From: Agromyces mangrovi
GTDB lineage: Bacteria; Actinomycetota; Actinomycetes; Actinomycetales; Microbacteriaceae
NCBI RefSeq assembly: GCF_030296695.1
Contig: NZ_AP027737.1
Span: forward strand, 558,001-622,000
Direction of reading: 5' to 3'
Length of the DNA stretch: 64,000 bases
In this document: in pieces, positions 32,479-41,718 of the stretch
Position numbering within the stretch: the first letter of the stretch is position 1
Layout: the number at the start of each line of letters is the position of its first letter
The notes under the pieces: model-generated
The model's input: the letters and a program-made list of their open reading frames with translations, nothing else
Databases searched by the model: none
Told to the model about the DNA's origin: nothing
Translations under genes and position numbers: made by a program

Positions 32479-33930
32479 TTGTCACGCGCCGTGAGATTCG
32501 GACCCGTCGCGGCCGTCGTCGGCTTCCTCGCCTTCGTCGAGTTCACGAGCGGCATCATCCAGGGCTACTACACGCCCCTGCTCACCGACATCGCACGCCA
32601 CCTCGACATCCACGACGCCGACGTGAACTGGCTCGAGGGCTCGCAGCTCATGCTCTCGGCCCTCGTCGTGCCGGCGCTCGCGAAGCTCGGCGACATGTTC
32701 GGGCACAAGCGCATCCTGCTCGTCTCGACCGCGGTGACCGCCGCCGCGAGCCTCGCGCTCGCGTTCACCGACCAGTTCGCGGTGTTCCTCGTGGCATGGG
32801 CGCTCCAGGGCTTCTACGTGGTCTGGCTGCCGCTCGAGATCGCGCTCATCTACTCGCGGAGCCGCGACCGCGAGGCGCCGGCGGCGCTCACCCGCCGGGC
32901 CGCGGGCTTCCTCGTGGCCGCGCTCGAGCTCGGCGCCATCGCCGGCGCGCTCTCCGCGGGTGCGCTGGCCGACAGCGGCATCCCGATCCAGGTGCTGCTG
33001 CTCATCCCCGCCATCGCGGTCTGCGCGTGCTTCTTCGTGATCCTGTTCGGGGTGACGGAGTCGCCCGACCTCACCGGCGGCCGGTTCGACACCGGCGGGC
33101 TCGTGCTCATCACGCTCGCCCTGCTCGCCTTCACCGGCGGGCTCAGCCTGCTGCGCATCAACGGTCCCGCCGACCTGCTCTCGTGGGGCGTCGTGCTGCT
33201 CGGCCTCGCGCTCATCGTGCCGTTCGTGCGCTACGAGCTGCGCCAGGCCGACCCGCTCATCGACGTGCGCCTGTTCCGCTCCCCCGCGCTCTGGCCGGTG
33301 TTCCTCACCGCGGGCCTGTTCGGCGTCAGCGTGCTCGGCGCGCAGGCGCCGCTGTCGACCTTCGCACGCACCGACCCGTCCGAGGTCGGCTACGGGCTCG
33401 GCGCGACGACCGGCGAGACGTCGATCCTCATCGGCGCGTACGTGCTCTCGCTCGTCGTCGGCGCGCTGCTCTTCCCGCTCGTCACGCGCTGGGTCGCCCC
33501 ACGCATGGCGCTCATCGGGGCGAGCCTCATGGTCGCGACCGGGTACCTGCTGTTCCTGCCGTTCCACGACGGGTACGCGCAGGCGCTCACGAACATGGTG
33601 ATCGCGGGCATCGGCTCGGGCGCGCTCGTCGCCGCGCTGCCCGCCGCCGCAGCCGCCGCGGCACCGGCGCACCAGACGGGCGTCGCAACGGGCCTCACCA
33701 ACTCGGTCAAGACGGTCGGCGGCGCCGTGGCATCCGCGGTGTTCGCGATCGCGCTGATCCAGCACCTCGGCGGCGGCACGGGCGACGGCACCGCGGGCAG
33801 CTTCTCGGGCTACGTCACGGTGTGGCTGGTCTGCGGCCTCACCGCGGTCGTGGCGGCGGTCAGCCTGTACTTCGTGCCGAAGCACGCGTTCTCGGATGCC
33901 CCGGAGGGAACCGAGCCCGCCCTGCGCTGA
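32479..33930 (+). CDS. MFS transporter (14-helix drug exporter type)
   Basis: 483 residues with roughly 14 hydrophobic helices. The N-terminal GPVAAVVGFLAFVEFTSGIIQ, LGDMFGHKRILL loop and late TGVATGLTNSVKTVGGAVASAVF resemble DHA2-type exporters. The best start is the TTG at 32479, with GGAG (about 32469-32472) upstream; a GTG at 32491 is possible. TAGGGT at 32415-32420 could be its -10, giving a leader of about 50 bases. Substrate unknown. Confidence 0.82.
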   Translation: MSRAVRFGPVAAVVGFLAFVEFTSGIIQGYYTPLLTDIARHLDIHDADVNWLEGSQLMLSALVVPALAKLGDMFGHKRILLVSTAVTAAASLALAFTDQFAVFLVAWALQGFYVVWLPLEIALIYSRSRDREAPAALTRRAAGFLVAALELGAIAGALSAGALADSGIPIQVLLLIPAIAVCACFFVILFGVTESPDLTGGRFDTGGLVLITLALLAFTGGLSLLRINGPADLLSWGVVLLGLALIVPFVRYELRQADPLIDVRLFRSPALWPVFLTAGLFGVSVLGAQAPLSTFARTDPSEVGYGLGATTGETSILIGAYVLSLVVGALLFPLVTRWVAPRMALIGASLMVATGYLLFLPFHDGYAQALTNMVIAGIGSGALVAALPAAAAAAAPAHQTGVATGLTNSVKTVGGAVASAVFAIALIQHLGGGTGDGTAGSFSGYVTVWLVCGLTAVVAAVSLYFVPKHAFSDAPEGTEPALR

Positions 33931-33987
33931 CCCGCGCGCCGGGCCGGCGTCGTCGGCCCGTGGCATCCGCCCGCCGTGGCCCCCGCG

Positions 33988-35526
33988 TCAGGCGTGCCCG
34001 CTCGCGATGTCGTCGTCGTCGGGCTCGTCGGGGCCGGGCTCCGGCTCCCCGTCGGCGGCACGGCTGCGGCGGGCGCGGACGCGCGCGCCCAGGTCGGCCA
34101 TGCCCACCGCGAACGCGATCGCGAGCAGCACCGCGACCGCCAGCATGCCGAACCCGTACGCGTGGTGGAACACCTCGAGCTGCGGGGCGTCGCCCTCCTC
34201 GCGGTACAGCGTGGCGTAGAACAGCGACAGCGCGATCGCGGTGCCGACGGCGGTGCCGATGCGCTGCCCGAGCTGGCCGACCGACCCGGCGAGGCCACCG
34301 CTGCGCACGGGCACGTCGGCGAGCGTCAGCGTCTGGTTGGGCGAGACCACGAGGCCGCCGCCGAGGCCCGCGACGATCAGCGCGCCGGCCATGGCCCACG
34401 GCGTGACCGCCGACGGCGTCGAGAGCGCGAGCAGCACGAGCACGCCGACGCCCGCGATCAGCACGCCGAGGCCGAACAGCACCAGCCCGCGGCCCCAGCG
34501 CTCCACGAGCAGGCCGCCCCGCCAGGACGCGAAGGCGCTCGTGAGGGCGTAGCCCATCGTGACCATGCCCGCGAACACGGGCGCGACGTCGAGGCCGTCC
34601 TGCAAGTACAGCGTCGTGAGCAGGAACATCGACGGCACGGCCGCGAAGAACACCGACTGCAGCAGGGCGCCGTTGCGGAACGACCCGATGCGGAACAGGC
34701 CGAGCGGCACGAGGGGCTGGCGACCGGATGCCTCGTAGCGGCGCTCCCACGCGACGAACGCGCTGACGCCGAGCACGAACACCACGAGCAGCCACCAGCG
34801 CGCGGGGTCGTCGTCGGGCGAGCCGGTCGTGAACAGGAACGGCCACATGAGCGAGAGCACCGTGATCGCGAAGATGACGAGGCCCACCGGGTCGAGCTGC
34901 ACCTTCCGGTGCGAGCGGGTGCGGGTCTCGGGCAGCACCCAGAGCGCGAGGGCGATGGCGATCACGCCGAGCGGCACGTTCATCCAGAAGATGCCGCGCC
35001 AGCCGTCCTCGGGGCCGCCGATGGCGATGAGCAGCCCGCCGAGGGTCGGGCCGATCGCGGTCGTCACGCCGATCATCGCGCCGAACAGGCCGAACGCCCT
35101 GCCGCGCTCGGCGCCGTGGAAGAGCTGCTGGATGAGGCCGAGCACCTGCGGCATCTGGATGCCCGCGGCGACGCCCTGGAGCATCCGGAACACCAGCAGC
35201 CAGGTGGCATCCGGGGCGAGCGCGCACGCCAGGCTCGTGAGCGTGAACAGGGTCAGTCCGACGACGAACAGCACGGTGCGCGAGCGCTGGTCGCCGAGGC
35301 GGCCGGCGGGCACGAGCGTGAGGCCGAAGGCGAGCACGTAGCCCGAGACGATGAGCTGCAGCTCGGTCGAGCCGGCGCCCATCGCCTCCTCGATCGAGGG
35401 CAGTGCGACGTTGACCTTCGAGAGGTCGAGGATGGTGAGCCCGGCGACCGCGACGCAGACCCAGTACGCGCGCCAGCGATGCGAGTCGGGCAGGGGGATG
35501 TCTCGCGTGCGGGGCAGGTCGCTCAT
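33988..35526 (-). CDS. MFS transporter, DHA2 family
   Basis: 512 residues with 14 predicted helices, typical of DHA2 drug:H+ antiporters: VAVAGLTILDLSKVNVALPSI, PAGRLGDQRSRTVLF, LQGVAAGIQMPQ and IGVTTAIGPTLGGLL. The C-terminus is an acidic tail. The ATG at 35526 is seven bases from TAGGCT (35534-35539, minus strand), so the message is probably leaderless. It lies tail-to-tail with the preceding MFS gene. Substrate unknown. Confidence 0.88.
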   Translation of the reverse strand: MSDLPRTRDIPLPDSHRWRAYWVCVAVAGLTILDLSKVNVALPSIEEAMGAGSTELQLIVSGYVLAFGLTLVPAGRLGDQRSRTVLFVVGLTLFTLTSLACALAPDATWLLVFRMLQGVAAGIQMPQVLGLIQQLFHGAERGRAFGLFGAMIGVTTAIGPTLGGLLIAIGGPEDGWRGIFWMNVPLGVIAIALALWVLPETRTRSHRKVQLDPVGLVIFAITVLSLMWPFLFTTGSPDDDPARWWLLVVFVLGVSAFVAWERRYEASGRQPLVPLGLFRIGSFRNGALLQSVFFAAVPSMFLLTTLYLQDGLDVAPVFAGMVTMGYALTSAFASWRGGLLVERWGRGLVLFGLGVLIAGVGVLVLLALSTPSAVTPWAMAGALIVAGLGGGLVVSPNQTLTLADVPVRSGGLAGSVGQLGQRIGTAVGTAIALSLFYATLYREEGDAPQLEVFHHAYGFGMLAVAVLLAIAFAVGMADLGARVRARRSRAADGEPEPGPDEPDDDDIASGHA

Positions 35527-35577
35527 CGGGTCGAGCCTACGCCCGGGGCGGCCGCCCGCCGGTCACCCGGAGACGAC

Positions 35578-35614
35578 GTTCGGCGCGCCGCCCGCGAGGG
35601 GCGACGCGCCGAAC
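35578..35614 (-). terminator. Hairpin terminator downstream of the HesB-like gene
   Basis: A perfect 10-base stem (GTTCGGCGCG at 35578-35587, CGCGCCGAAC at 35605-35614) encloses an inner CGCCC...GGGGCG stem. On the minus strand it follows the HesB-like stop codon by about 40 bases and precedes the leaderless MFS promoter, so it probably separates the two units. Confidence 0.6.
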
Positions 35615-35651
35615 ACGACGAGTCTCTCGGCCTGGTGCCGGGGCGTGTCCC

Positions 35652-35936
35652 CTAGGCCTGGTCGCCGATGGCGAACCGCACGCTGCCGTCCTCGCCGACC
35701 TGTGCGTCGAGCACCTTGTCGTCGAGGGCGAGCGCGGCGAACTCGCCGAGGAAGACCTTGGCCCCCTCGGCCTCCACGACGGCGTCGCTGGCTTCGGGCG
35801 CGGGCGCGACCGACACGGCGAACTCGGTGCCGCCGGGCTGGTCGGTGTTGATGCGGAGTCCGCCGTCGTCGAGACCCGGGGTCTGGGCGACGATGGTCTT
35901 CACCACGGTGCTGGCAGTTTCGGTGAGCGTGAGCAC
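35652..35936 (-). CDS. HesB/IscA-like protein lacking the cluster-binding cysteines
   Basis: 94 residues. The opening LTLTETASTVVKTIV and GLRINTD..GGTEFAVSV follow the A-type Fe-S carrier fold (HesB/IscA), but the protein has no cysteine at all, so the three conserved ligands are missing and it cannot carry a cluster in the usual way. The GTG at 35936 has an excellent ribosome-binding site (AGGAAGGGAG). Related actinobacterial proteins are often annotated as HesB; a structural or regulatory role is inferred only. Confidence 0.8.
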   Translation of the reverse strand: MLTLTETASTVVKTIVAQTPGLDDGGLRINTDQPGGTEFAVSVAPAPEASDAVVEAEGAKVFLGEFAALALDDKVLDAQVGEDGSVRFAIGDQA

Positions 35937-36093
35937 GAAGGCTCCCTTCCTTGGCTGGCGAGCGGAGTCCCCCACGATTCAGCATCGACGCGGCACGGTC
36001 AAGCCGACGCGGGACGAAACGCGCACATTCCGCGATGGGCGAACCGGCGGGCGTGCGGCGCGTCGCGGGTGCGCGCCGGGGTCCCGGCACCGC

Positions 36094-37245
36094 TCAGGCG
36101 GGCGCGCCCACCCTCGGCAGCGTCACGTCGAAGCGGCATCCGCCCGGCACGTTGCGCACGCTCACGCCGCCCGCGTGCGCGGCGACGATGCCCTGCACGA
36201 TCGCGAGGCCGAGCCCAGCGCCCGCGGCGATCGGGTCGGCGGGCGCCTCGCTCGGCGAGCGCGACGGCGTGCCGCGCCACCCGGCGCGGAACACCTTCGC
36301 CAGGTCCTCCTCGGGGATGCCGCCGCCCGCGTCGGTGACGCTGAGCGCGACGTGCTCGTCGCCCGTCTCCTCCGCGGTGACCTCGATGCGGCTGCCCGGC
36401 GGCGAGTGCTGGATGGCGTTCATGAGCAGGTTGCCGACGACCCGCGAGAGCTCGCGCGCGTCGCCCGTGACGGTGAGGTCGCCCGCGCGCGACTCGACGA
36501 TCGTCACCTCGCGCGAGCGGGCCAGCGGCAGCAGCTCGGCGACCGCGTCGGACACGAGGTCGAACAGCGACACCTGCTCCATCTCGAGCGCGAGCGCGCC
36601 CGACTGGATGCGCGAGAGCTCGAACAGGTCGTCGACCATGCTCGAGACGCGGTCGACCTGCACGCGCATCTGCGCGTGGTAGCGGGCGGGGTCGTCGACC
36701 ATGTCGTCCTCGAGCGCCTCGGCCATGGCCCGGAGTCCGGCGAGCGGGGTGCGCAGGTCGTGCGAGATCCACGCGATGAGCTCGCGGCGCGAGGCGTCGA
36801 TTCGCGCCACCTCGGCGCGCGAGTCGGCGAGGCGGCGGCTGGCGTCGGCGAGCTCGGCGGCGAGCGCGGCGAACTCGGTGCCCTCGCGGCCGTCGGGCTG
36901 CACGGTCTGGCCGTCGCCGACCGCGCGGGCGATCTCGCGCAGGCGCCGGGTGTTGCCGACGAGGATGCGGCCGAGCACCGCGCCCACCCCGAGCGCGACC
37001 ACGCCGCCGACCACGACGACCCAGCCGGTCACGAGCAGGTCGTGCTCGGAGAGGTACATGGCGTTGGCGACGGCGATGGTGCCGGCGCCGACCGCGAGCA
37101 CGGTCGAGAGCACGACGATGACGACCTGCACCATGATCGACGCGCGACGGGCCGCGACGAGCGCGAGCAGGCCGGCGGCGCCGACGAGCAGCGCGGCGAC
37201 GCCGGCGATGCCGACGATGGCGAGGAGGTCGGGCAGCGGGATCAT
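36094..37245 (-). CDS. Sensor histidine kinase
   Basis: 383 residues. Three hydrophobic helices (about 8-31, 39-62, 73-95), a HAMP-like linker, the HisKA dimerisation domain with phospho-acceptor His162 (WISHDLRTPLAG) and a HATPase domain with the N box (NLLMNAIQHS), G1 (DAGGGIPEE) and G2 (GAGLGLAIV). No large extracellular sensor is present, so it may sense something in or near the membrane. It overlaps the stop of the response regulator gene (ATGA), so the two are coupled. Confidence 0.92.
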   Translation of the reverse strand: MIPLPDLLAIVGIAGVAALLVGAAGLLALVAARRASIMVQVVIVVLSTVLAVGAGTIAVANAMYLSEHDLLVTGWVVVVGGVVALGVGAVLGRILVGNTRRLREIARAVGDGQTVQPDGREGTEFAALAAELADASRRLADSRAEVARIDASRRELIAWISHDLRTPLAGLRAMAEALEDDMVDDPARYHAQMRVQVDRVSSMVDDLFELSRIQSGALALEMEQVSLFDLVSDAVAELLPLARSREVTIVESRAGDLTVTGDARELSRVVGNLLMNAIQHSPPGSRIEVTAEETGDEHVALSVTDAGGGIPEEDLAKVFRAGWRGTPSRSPSEAPADPIAAGAGLGLAIVQGIVAAHAGGVSVRNVPGGCRFDVTLPRVGAPA

Positions 37246-37967
37246 GCGGCGAACCGGTATCCCACGCCCCACACCGTGGTGAGGTGCTGCGGCTCGGTGG
37301 GGTCGTCCTCGATCTTCTCGCGCAGGCGCCGCACGTGCACCGTCACGGTCGAGAGGTCGCCGAAGTCCCACTTCCACACGGCCTTGAGCAGCTGCTCGCG
37401 GCTGAACACCTGGTGCGGATGCTTCAGCAGGAACGCCAGCAGTTCGAACTCGCGCACGCTGAGCGAGAGCTCCTCGCCGTGCTTGGTCACGACCCGGTCG
37501 GCGGTCGCGAGATGGAACGCGCCGAGGTCGAACGGCGCCTCGGGGGCGAAGTCTGGGAGGCTCCGGCGCAGCACCGACTGCACGCGCAGCACGAGCTCGC
37601 GCGGCGAGAACGGCTTCGCGATGTAGTCGTCGGCGCCGGCCTCGAGGCCCTCGATGCGGTCCTCGGTAGAGCCGAGCGCGGTGAGCATGATGACCGGCAC
37701 CGGGCGCTCGGCGCGGATGCGGCGGCACACCTCGACGCCGTCGATGCCCGGCAGCATCCGATCGGCCACGACCAGGTCGGGCGGCACGCGCGCCGCCTGC
37801 CGGAGCCCCGCGATGCCGTCGCGCTCGGCGTCGACGATGAACCCGGCGGCGCGCAGGTAGCGGCAGACGACCTCCAGCACGGTGGGGTCGTCCTCGATCA
37901 CGAGCACGCGCCGGTCGACGAGGGCCTCGTCGACCGCGGGCCCGCCCTCGGGGTTCGGTTCGGCCAC
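37242..37967 (-). CDS. OmpR-family response regulator
   Basis: 241 residues. Receiver domain: acidic pocket Glu25-Asp26-Asp27 (IEDDP), phospho-acceptor Asp69 (VADRMLPG), Thr96 and Lys118 (IAKPFSP). A winged-helix DNA-binding domain follows (LSLSVREFELLAFLLKHPHQVFSREQLL, shortened here; TVTVHVRRLREKIE). The GTG at 37967 is six bases from TATTCT (37974-37979, minus strand), fitting a leaderless operon message. It is divergent from the glycosyltransferase cluster, which is a candidate target. Confidence 0.92.
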   Translation of the reverse strand: MAEPNPEGGPAVDEALVDRRVLVIEDDPTVLEVVCRYLRAAGFIVDAERDGIAGLRQAARVPPDLVVADRMLPGIDGVEVCRRIRAERPVPVIMLTALGSTEDRIEGLEAGADDYIAKPFSPRELVLRVQSVLRRSLPDFAPEAPFDLGAFHLATADRVVTKHGEELSLSVREFELLAFLLKHPHQVFSREQLLKAVWKWDFGDLSTVTVHVRRLREKIEDDPTEPQHLTTVWGVGYRFAA

Positions 37968-38090
37968 GTGCCAAGAATAGGACGCAGGCGGGTTGCGGGG
38001 CGGTGGATGCGGCGCCGCAGCGCCCCTCGTCCCGGAATCGTAAGACTTGGCCTGCTGCGCTCCGCCCGCCCGCTCCCTAGTGTCGGACTC

Positions 38091-38756
38091 GTGACCGTAT
38101 CTGCCGTCGACGTCGTGCTCCCGTGCCTCGACGAGGAGGGGGCGCTCCCCCGCGTGCTCGCCGGGCTGCCCGACGGCTACCGTGCGCTCGTCGTCGACAA
38201 CGGGTCGACCGACCGCTCGGCCGAGGTCGCGCGGGCGGCCGGTGCGACCGTGATCGCCTGCCCCGTGCGCGGATACGGGGCGGCGGTGCACGCCGGGCTC
38301 GAGGCATCCGTCACCGACATCGTGGGGTTCGCCGACGCCGACGGCTCGCTCGACCTGGGCGAGCTGCCCGCGCTGGTCGCGCTCGTCGAGAGCGGCGCCG
38401 ACCTCGTGATCGGGCGGCGCGTGCCGGTCGAGCGCGGTGCGATGCCGCTGCACGCCCGGTGGGGCAACGCCGTGATCGCCCGGCGCGTGCGCGCGATCAC
38501 CGGGGTCTCGCTGCGCGACATCGGGCCGATGCGGGCGGGGCGGCGCGAGGCGCTGCTGGCGCTCGGGCTCGACGACCGGCGGAGCGGCTACCCGCTCGAG
38601 CTCGTGCTGCGCGCGGCAGCCGACGGGCTGCGCATCGCCGAGGTCGACGTGACCTACCGGCGCCGCATCGGCGTCTCGAAGGTGACCGGCACGGTGCGCG
38701 GCACGATCACCGCGGTGCGCGACATGTCGGCCCGGCTGCGGGAGGCCGCCCGGTGA
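38091..38756 (+). CDS. Family 2 glycosyltransferase
   Basis: 221 residues. GT-A fold nucleotide-sugar transferase: VDVVLPCLDEEGALP at the N-terminus, VVDNGSTD (34-41), the DxD-type ADADGS (81-86), and a C-terminal YPLELVLRAAADGLRIAEVDVTY-like region as in polyprenyl-phosphate glycosyltransferases, but with no membrane helix. Sugar and acceptor are unknown. The GTG at 38091 is seven bases after TAGTGT (38078-38083). Its stop overlaps the next start (GTGA), the first of three coupled genes. Confidence 0.88.
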   Translation: MTVSAVDVVLPCLDEEGALPRVLAGLPDGYRALVVDNGSTDRSAEVARAAGATVIACPVRGYGAAVHAGLEASVTDIVGFADADGSLDLGELPALVALVESGADLVIGRRVPVERGAMPLHARWGNAVIARRVRAITGVSLRDIGPMRAGRREALLALGLDDRRSGYPLELVLRAAADGLRIAEVDVTYRRRIGVSKVTGTVRGTITAVRDMSARLREAAR

Positions 38757-39382
38757 CGGCGGTCGCGGTGATCGCGAAGGCATGCCTGCCCGGGCATGCG
38801 AAGACGCGGCTGCACCCGCCGTACTCGCTCGCGCAGGCCGCGACGATCGCCCAGGCGTGCGTCGACGACACCCTCGACCTCGCGCGGGCGCTGCCGGCCA
38901 CGCGGCGCATCCTGTTCCACGACGGCGAGCTCGGGGCGACGGATGCCTCGGGGTTCGAGGTGCTCGACCAGCCCGCGGGCGGGCTGGACGCCCGGCTCGG
39001 GTACCTCTTCGACGCGGTCGACGAGCCGCTCGTGCTGATCGGCATGGACACGCCCCACGTGCGCCCCGAGGCGGTGCTGCCGGCGTTCGCGGATGCGCCC
39101 GGGGTCGACGCCTGGCTCGGCCTCGCGACCGACGGCGGGTTCTGGGCGCTCGCGATGCGCGCGCCCGACGGGGCGCTGCTGCGCGGCGTGCCCATGTCGC
39201 AGGACGACACCGGCGCGCTGCAGCTCGGCCGGCTGCGCGAGGCGGGGCTCGCGGTGCGGATGCTGCCCGAGGCATCCGACATCGACACGGCCGCCGATCT
39301 CGCGCCCGCCGTCGCCGCCGCGCCCCAGGGCCGGCTCGCGCGCGTGGTCGCGGAGCTCGTGCCGGAGGAGGGCGCGCCGTGA
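38753..39382 (+). CDS. DUF2064 (TIGR04282-type) glycosyltransferase-like protein
   Basis: 209 residues with a nucleotide-diphosphosugar transferase-like fold. AVIAKACLPGHAKTRLHPP is the diagnostic N-terminal pattern, followed by LIGMDTPHV and the ATDGGFWALAM loop. TIGR04282 members are named after arsenosugar gene clusters, but the activity of most is untested. It overlaps the upstream glycosyltransferase and the downstream methyltransferase by four bases each, so the three products should be made in fixed ratio and probably act in one pathway. Confidence 0.87.
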   Translation: MTAVAVIAKACLPGHAKTRLHPPYSLAQAATIAQACVDDTLDLARALPATRRILFHDGELGATDASGFEVLDQPAGGLDARLGYLFDAVDEPLVLIGMDTPHVRPEAVLPAFADAPGVDAWLGLATDGGFWALAMRAPDGALLRGVPMSQDDTGALQLGRLREAGLAVRMLPEASDIDTAADLAPAVAAAPQGRLARVVAELVPEEGAP

Positions 39383-40068
39383 GCCGGCCGACCGTCGGGG
39401 TGGCGATCGAGCCGCGCTTCGGCGCGGGCGGCCACGATCCGTACGACCGCGCGCTGCGCGACGGGCGCGCGACCCTGGAACTCGCGCACGTGGACGCGAC
39501 CGGCAGGGCGGCCACCTCGCCGATCGACGTCGCCCGCTTCGCCGCACCCGCCGACGAGGCCGACCGGTCGACGCTCGACGGCGTGCGCGGCGCGGTGCTC
39601 GACGCCGGCTGCGGCCCGGGGCGGATGGTGCTCGCGGCGATCCTCGCGGGGCACCTCGCGCTCGGCGTGGACGTGTCGGCGGCCGCGGTCGCGGTCGCGC
39701 GCGCCCGCGGGCTGCCCGTGCTGCACCGCTCGGTATTCGACCGGCTCCCGTCGGAGGGCGCGTGGGGCGCCGTGCTGCTGCTCGACGGCAACGTCGGCAT
39801 CGGCGGCAGCCCCGCGGCGCTGCTCGCCCGGTGCGCAGCGCTACTCGACGCGCACGGCCGCGTCGTCGTCGAGACGCACGTCGACCACGACGCCGATCAC
39901 GCGTTCGAGGGCGTGCTGCACGACGGCGCGGGCGGGCGCAGCCTCCCGTTCCCATGGGCGCACCTCGGCGTGCGTGCGCTCCCGGCTCCCGCGGCATCCG
40001 CCGGCCTCGCCGTGCGCGACGCCTGGACCGTCGGCGACCGATCCTTCGCGGCCCTCGAGCCCGCCTGA
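39379..40068 (+). CDS. Class I SAM-dependent methyltransferase
   Basis: 229 residues. The SAM-binding motif VLDAGCGPG (73-81) is followed by the acidic loop (GVDVS) and post-motifs as in Methyltransf_25-type enzymes. The first 65 residues (FGAGGHDPYDRALRDGRATLEL) are a family-specific leader that may contact the substrate. The substrate is unknown; position suggests methylation of a glycosylated intermediate. Last gene of the three-gene coupled operon, ending 16 bases before the convergent membrane protein gene. Confidence 0.87.
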   Translation: MSRPTVGVAIEPRFGAGGHDPYDRALRDGRATLELAHVDATGRAATSPIDVARFAAPADEADRSTLDGVRGAVLDAGCGPGRMVLAAILAGHLALGVDVSAAAVAVARARGLPVLHRSVFDRLPSEGAWGAVLLLDGNVGIGGSPAALLARCAALLDAHGRVVVETHVDHDADHAFEGVLHDGAGGRSLPFPWAHLGVRALPAPAASAGLAVRDAWTVGDRSFAALEPA

Positions 40069-40083
40069 CCTCGCGCCAGGGGC

Positions 40084-40509
40084 TCAGGCCCGGCGGCGGT
40101 CCCGCGCGTGGAGCGCGGAGACGCCGACGGCGACGAGCACGGCGATCGCGAGCCACGCGACGGCGAGCGCCAGCGCGTACTCGCCCGCGAGCACGGTGGG
40201 GTTGCGCGGGCCGCGCGCCTGCGCGATGAGCAGCGGCACCACGAGGATCGTGACGAGCGCGCCGATCGCGAGACCTGCGCCGATCAGCGAAGCGGCGCCC
40301 CGGGGCATCCGACCGCCCACCCTGCGCAGGCCACCGCCGACCGCCGCAGACGCGGGCGCGAGGATCGCGTCGTGCAGCACGATCGCCCCGGCCAGCCAGA
40401 TCACCACGGCGAGCACCTGGTCGAGCCGCTGCTCGGTGAACAGCAGGAACCCGCCGTAGAGCGCCAGGCCGACGCCGACCACGACGAGCGCCACGCGCGC
40501 GGCCCTCAT
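40084..40509 (-). CDS. Small membrane protein in the molybdopterin oxidoreductase operon
   Basis: 141 residues with four hydrophobic helices (about 5-23, 33-52, 72-95, 110-133). Not recognised beyond a generic four-helix membrane protein. Its ATG overlaps the stop of the oxidoreductase gene (ATGA at 40506-40509). As the third gene of the cytochrome b - oxidoreductase - membrane protein operon it may help anchor or assemble that redox complex. Confidence 0.75.
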   Translation of the reverse strand: MRAARVALVVVGVGLALYGGFLLFTEQRLDQVLAVVIWLAGAIVLHDAILAPASAAVGGGLRRVGGRMPRGAASLIGAGLAIGALVTILVVPLLIAQARGPRNPTVLAGEYALALAVAWLAIAVLVAVGVSALHARDRRRA

Positions 40510-41114
40510 GCCTGCACCTCGATCCGTTCGATCCACTTGGTCTGCACGACGCCCGGGCGGGCCGGCGCGATGATGCGCGCGGGGTACCCGTGCTCGAGGT
40601 CGAGCACCTCGCCGTTCAGCTCGAGCGCGACGAGCGTGAGCGGGTCGCGCGCGAACTCGGGCCCCATCTCGGAGGTGCGGAACGCCCCGCGCGGCTCGAG
40701 GCTGGTGATGAAGACGGATGCCCCTGACGGCGCCCCGACCGCCTCGAGCAGGTCGCGCATGGCGACGCCCCGCCAGTGCGCCGTCGTGCTCCAGCCCTCG
40801 ACGCACGCGATCGGCAGCACGGCCTCGCTCTGGGGCATCGCGGCGAGCTCGTCGCGCGTGAACGGCTGCTCGGTGCCGTCGTGCGCGACGGTCAGCCGCC
40901 AGTCGGGGTCGCGCGCGAGGTCGGTGACGCCCGCCTGCGCTGCGGTGCGGTTCACGGGCAGGCCCTGCGGGCCGTCGCCGCGGCGGCGCGGCGCGAACAC
41001 GTTGAACGGCTCGAGCCAGGCCCAGGTCTGGCCGGCGGTCGTGGCGACGAGCGCCACCGACGCCGTCGCGACGGTCGCGAGCAGCGCGCGGCGGCTCATG
41101 CCGGAGTCAGGCAT
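40506..41114 (-). CDS. Tat-exported molybdopterin-dependent oxidoreductase (sulfite oxidase/MsrP fold)
   Basis: 202 residues. SRRALLATVATASVALVA is a twin-arginine signal, so it is folded and exported or held at the membrane. The molybdopterin domain has the ligand Cys104 in PIACVEGWSTTAHWRG and a C-terminal KWIERIEV strand typical of sulfite oxidase-like enzymes. Reactions in the family include sulfite oxidation and methionine sulfoxide reduction; which applies is unknown. I chose the ATG at 41114, preceded by GAAGGAG, which overlaps the cytochrome b stop by eight bases. The cytochrome b partner suggests electron exchange with quinones. Confidence 0.88.
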   Translation of the reverse strand: MPDSGMSRRALLATVATASVALVATTAGQTWAWLEPFNVFAPRRRGDGPQGLPVNRTAAQAGVTDLARDPDWRLTVAHDGTEQPFTRDELAAMPQSEAVLPIACVEGWSTTAHWRGVAMRDLLEAVGAPSGASVFITSLEPRGAFRTSEMGPEFARDPLTLVALELNGEVLDLEHGYPARIIAPARPGVVQTKWIERIEVQA

Positions 41115-41718
41115 CGGCGTCTCCTTCCCGGGGCGCCGGGGTCGCGGAGTCGGCCGATTCAGGGGCATCCGACCCCCGGCGCCAGTACCGCACGATGTCG
41201 GGCAGCTTCACCGCCACGTGCACGGCCAGCGCGCCGACCAGCACCCACGCGAGCGCGAAGTGCGTGCGGCGGAACGAGAACTCCCACGGGTACCACTGGT
41301 ACGTGTTGACGAGGCCGATGAGCGGCTCCATGACCGCGACGGCCACGAGCACGGCGATCGACGTGCGCTCGATCGCGTGCGGGATCGAGCGCACGGGCGG
41401 CCACTCGAAGAGCTTCGGGTAGACGGTCCAGAGCTTCGCGAACAGCAGCGGGAGGAGCGCGATGCCGACCGTGACGTGCACGCCCTGGCTGGCCTGGTAG
41501 AGCCAGACGGGCCGCGTCGGGAACACCATGCCCGGCAGCGGGTCCTGCAGGAAGTGGCTGTAGAGGCCCGTCGCGAAGCAGATGAGGAAGGCGGCGCCGA
41601 GGAGCCGCCCCAAGACGACCGCGGTGCGCGGATGCTTCGCGGGGTGCGCGAGCTCGGCCCGCACCCCCGCGAACCGTCGTTCCGCGACGACGGCGAGTCG
41701 ATCGGTCACGCCGCTCAT
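41107..41718 (-). CDS. Cytochrome b561/FdnI-type membrane protein
   Basis: 203 residues with four to five helices and histidines placed as haem ligands: GLYSHFLQDP, GVHVTVGIALLPLL, IPHAIER and THFALAWVLVGALAVHVAVK. This is the membrane electron carrier of the adjacent molybdopterin enzyme, similar in role to MsrQ. The start is uncertain between ATG 41718 and ATG 41727. The 132 bases between this gene and the MTA phosphorylase gene contain both promoters and no other gene. Confidence 0.82.
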   Translation of the reverse strand: MSGVTDRLAVVAERRFAGVRAELAHPAKHPRTAVVLGRLLGAAFLICFATGLYSHFLQDPLPGMVFPTRPVWLYQASQGVHVTVGIALLPLLFAKLWTVYPKLFEWPPVRSIPHAIERTSIAVLVAVAVMEPLIGLVNTYQWYPWEFSFRRTHFALAWVLVGALAVHVAVKLPDIVRYWRRGSDAPESADSATPAPREGDADA

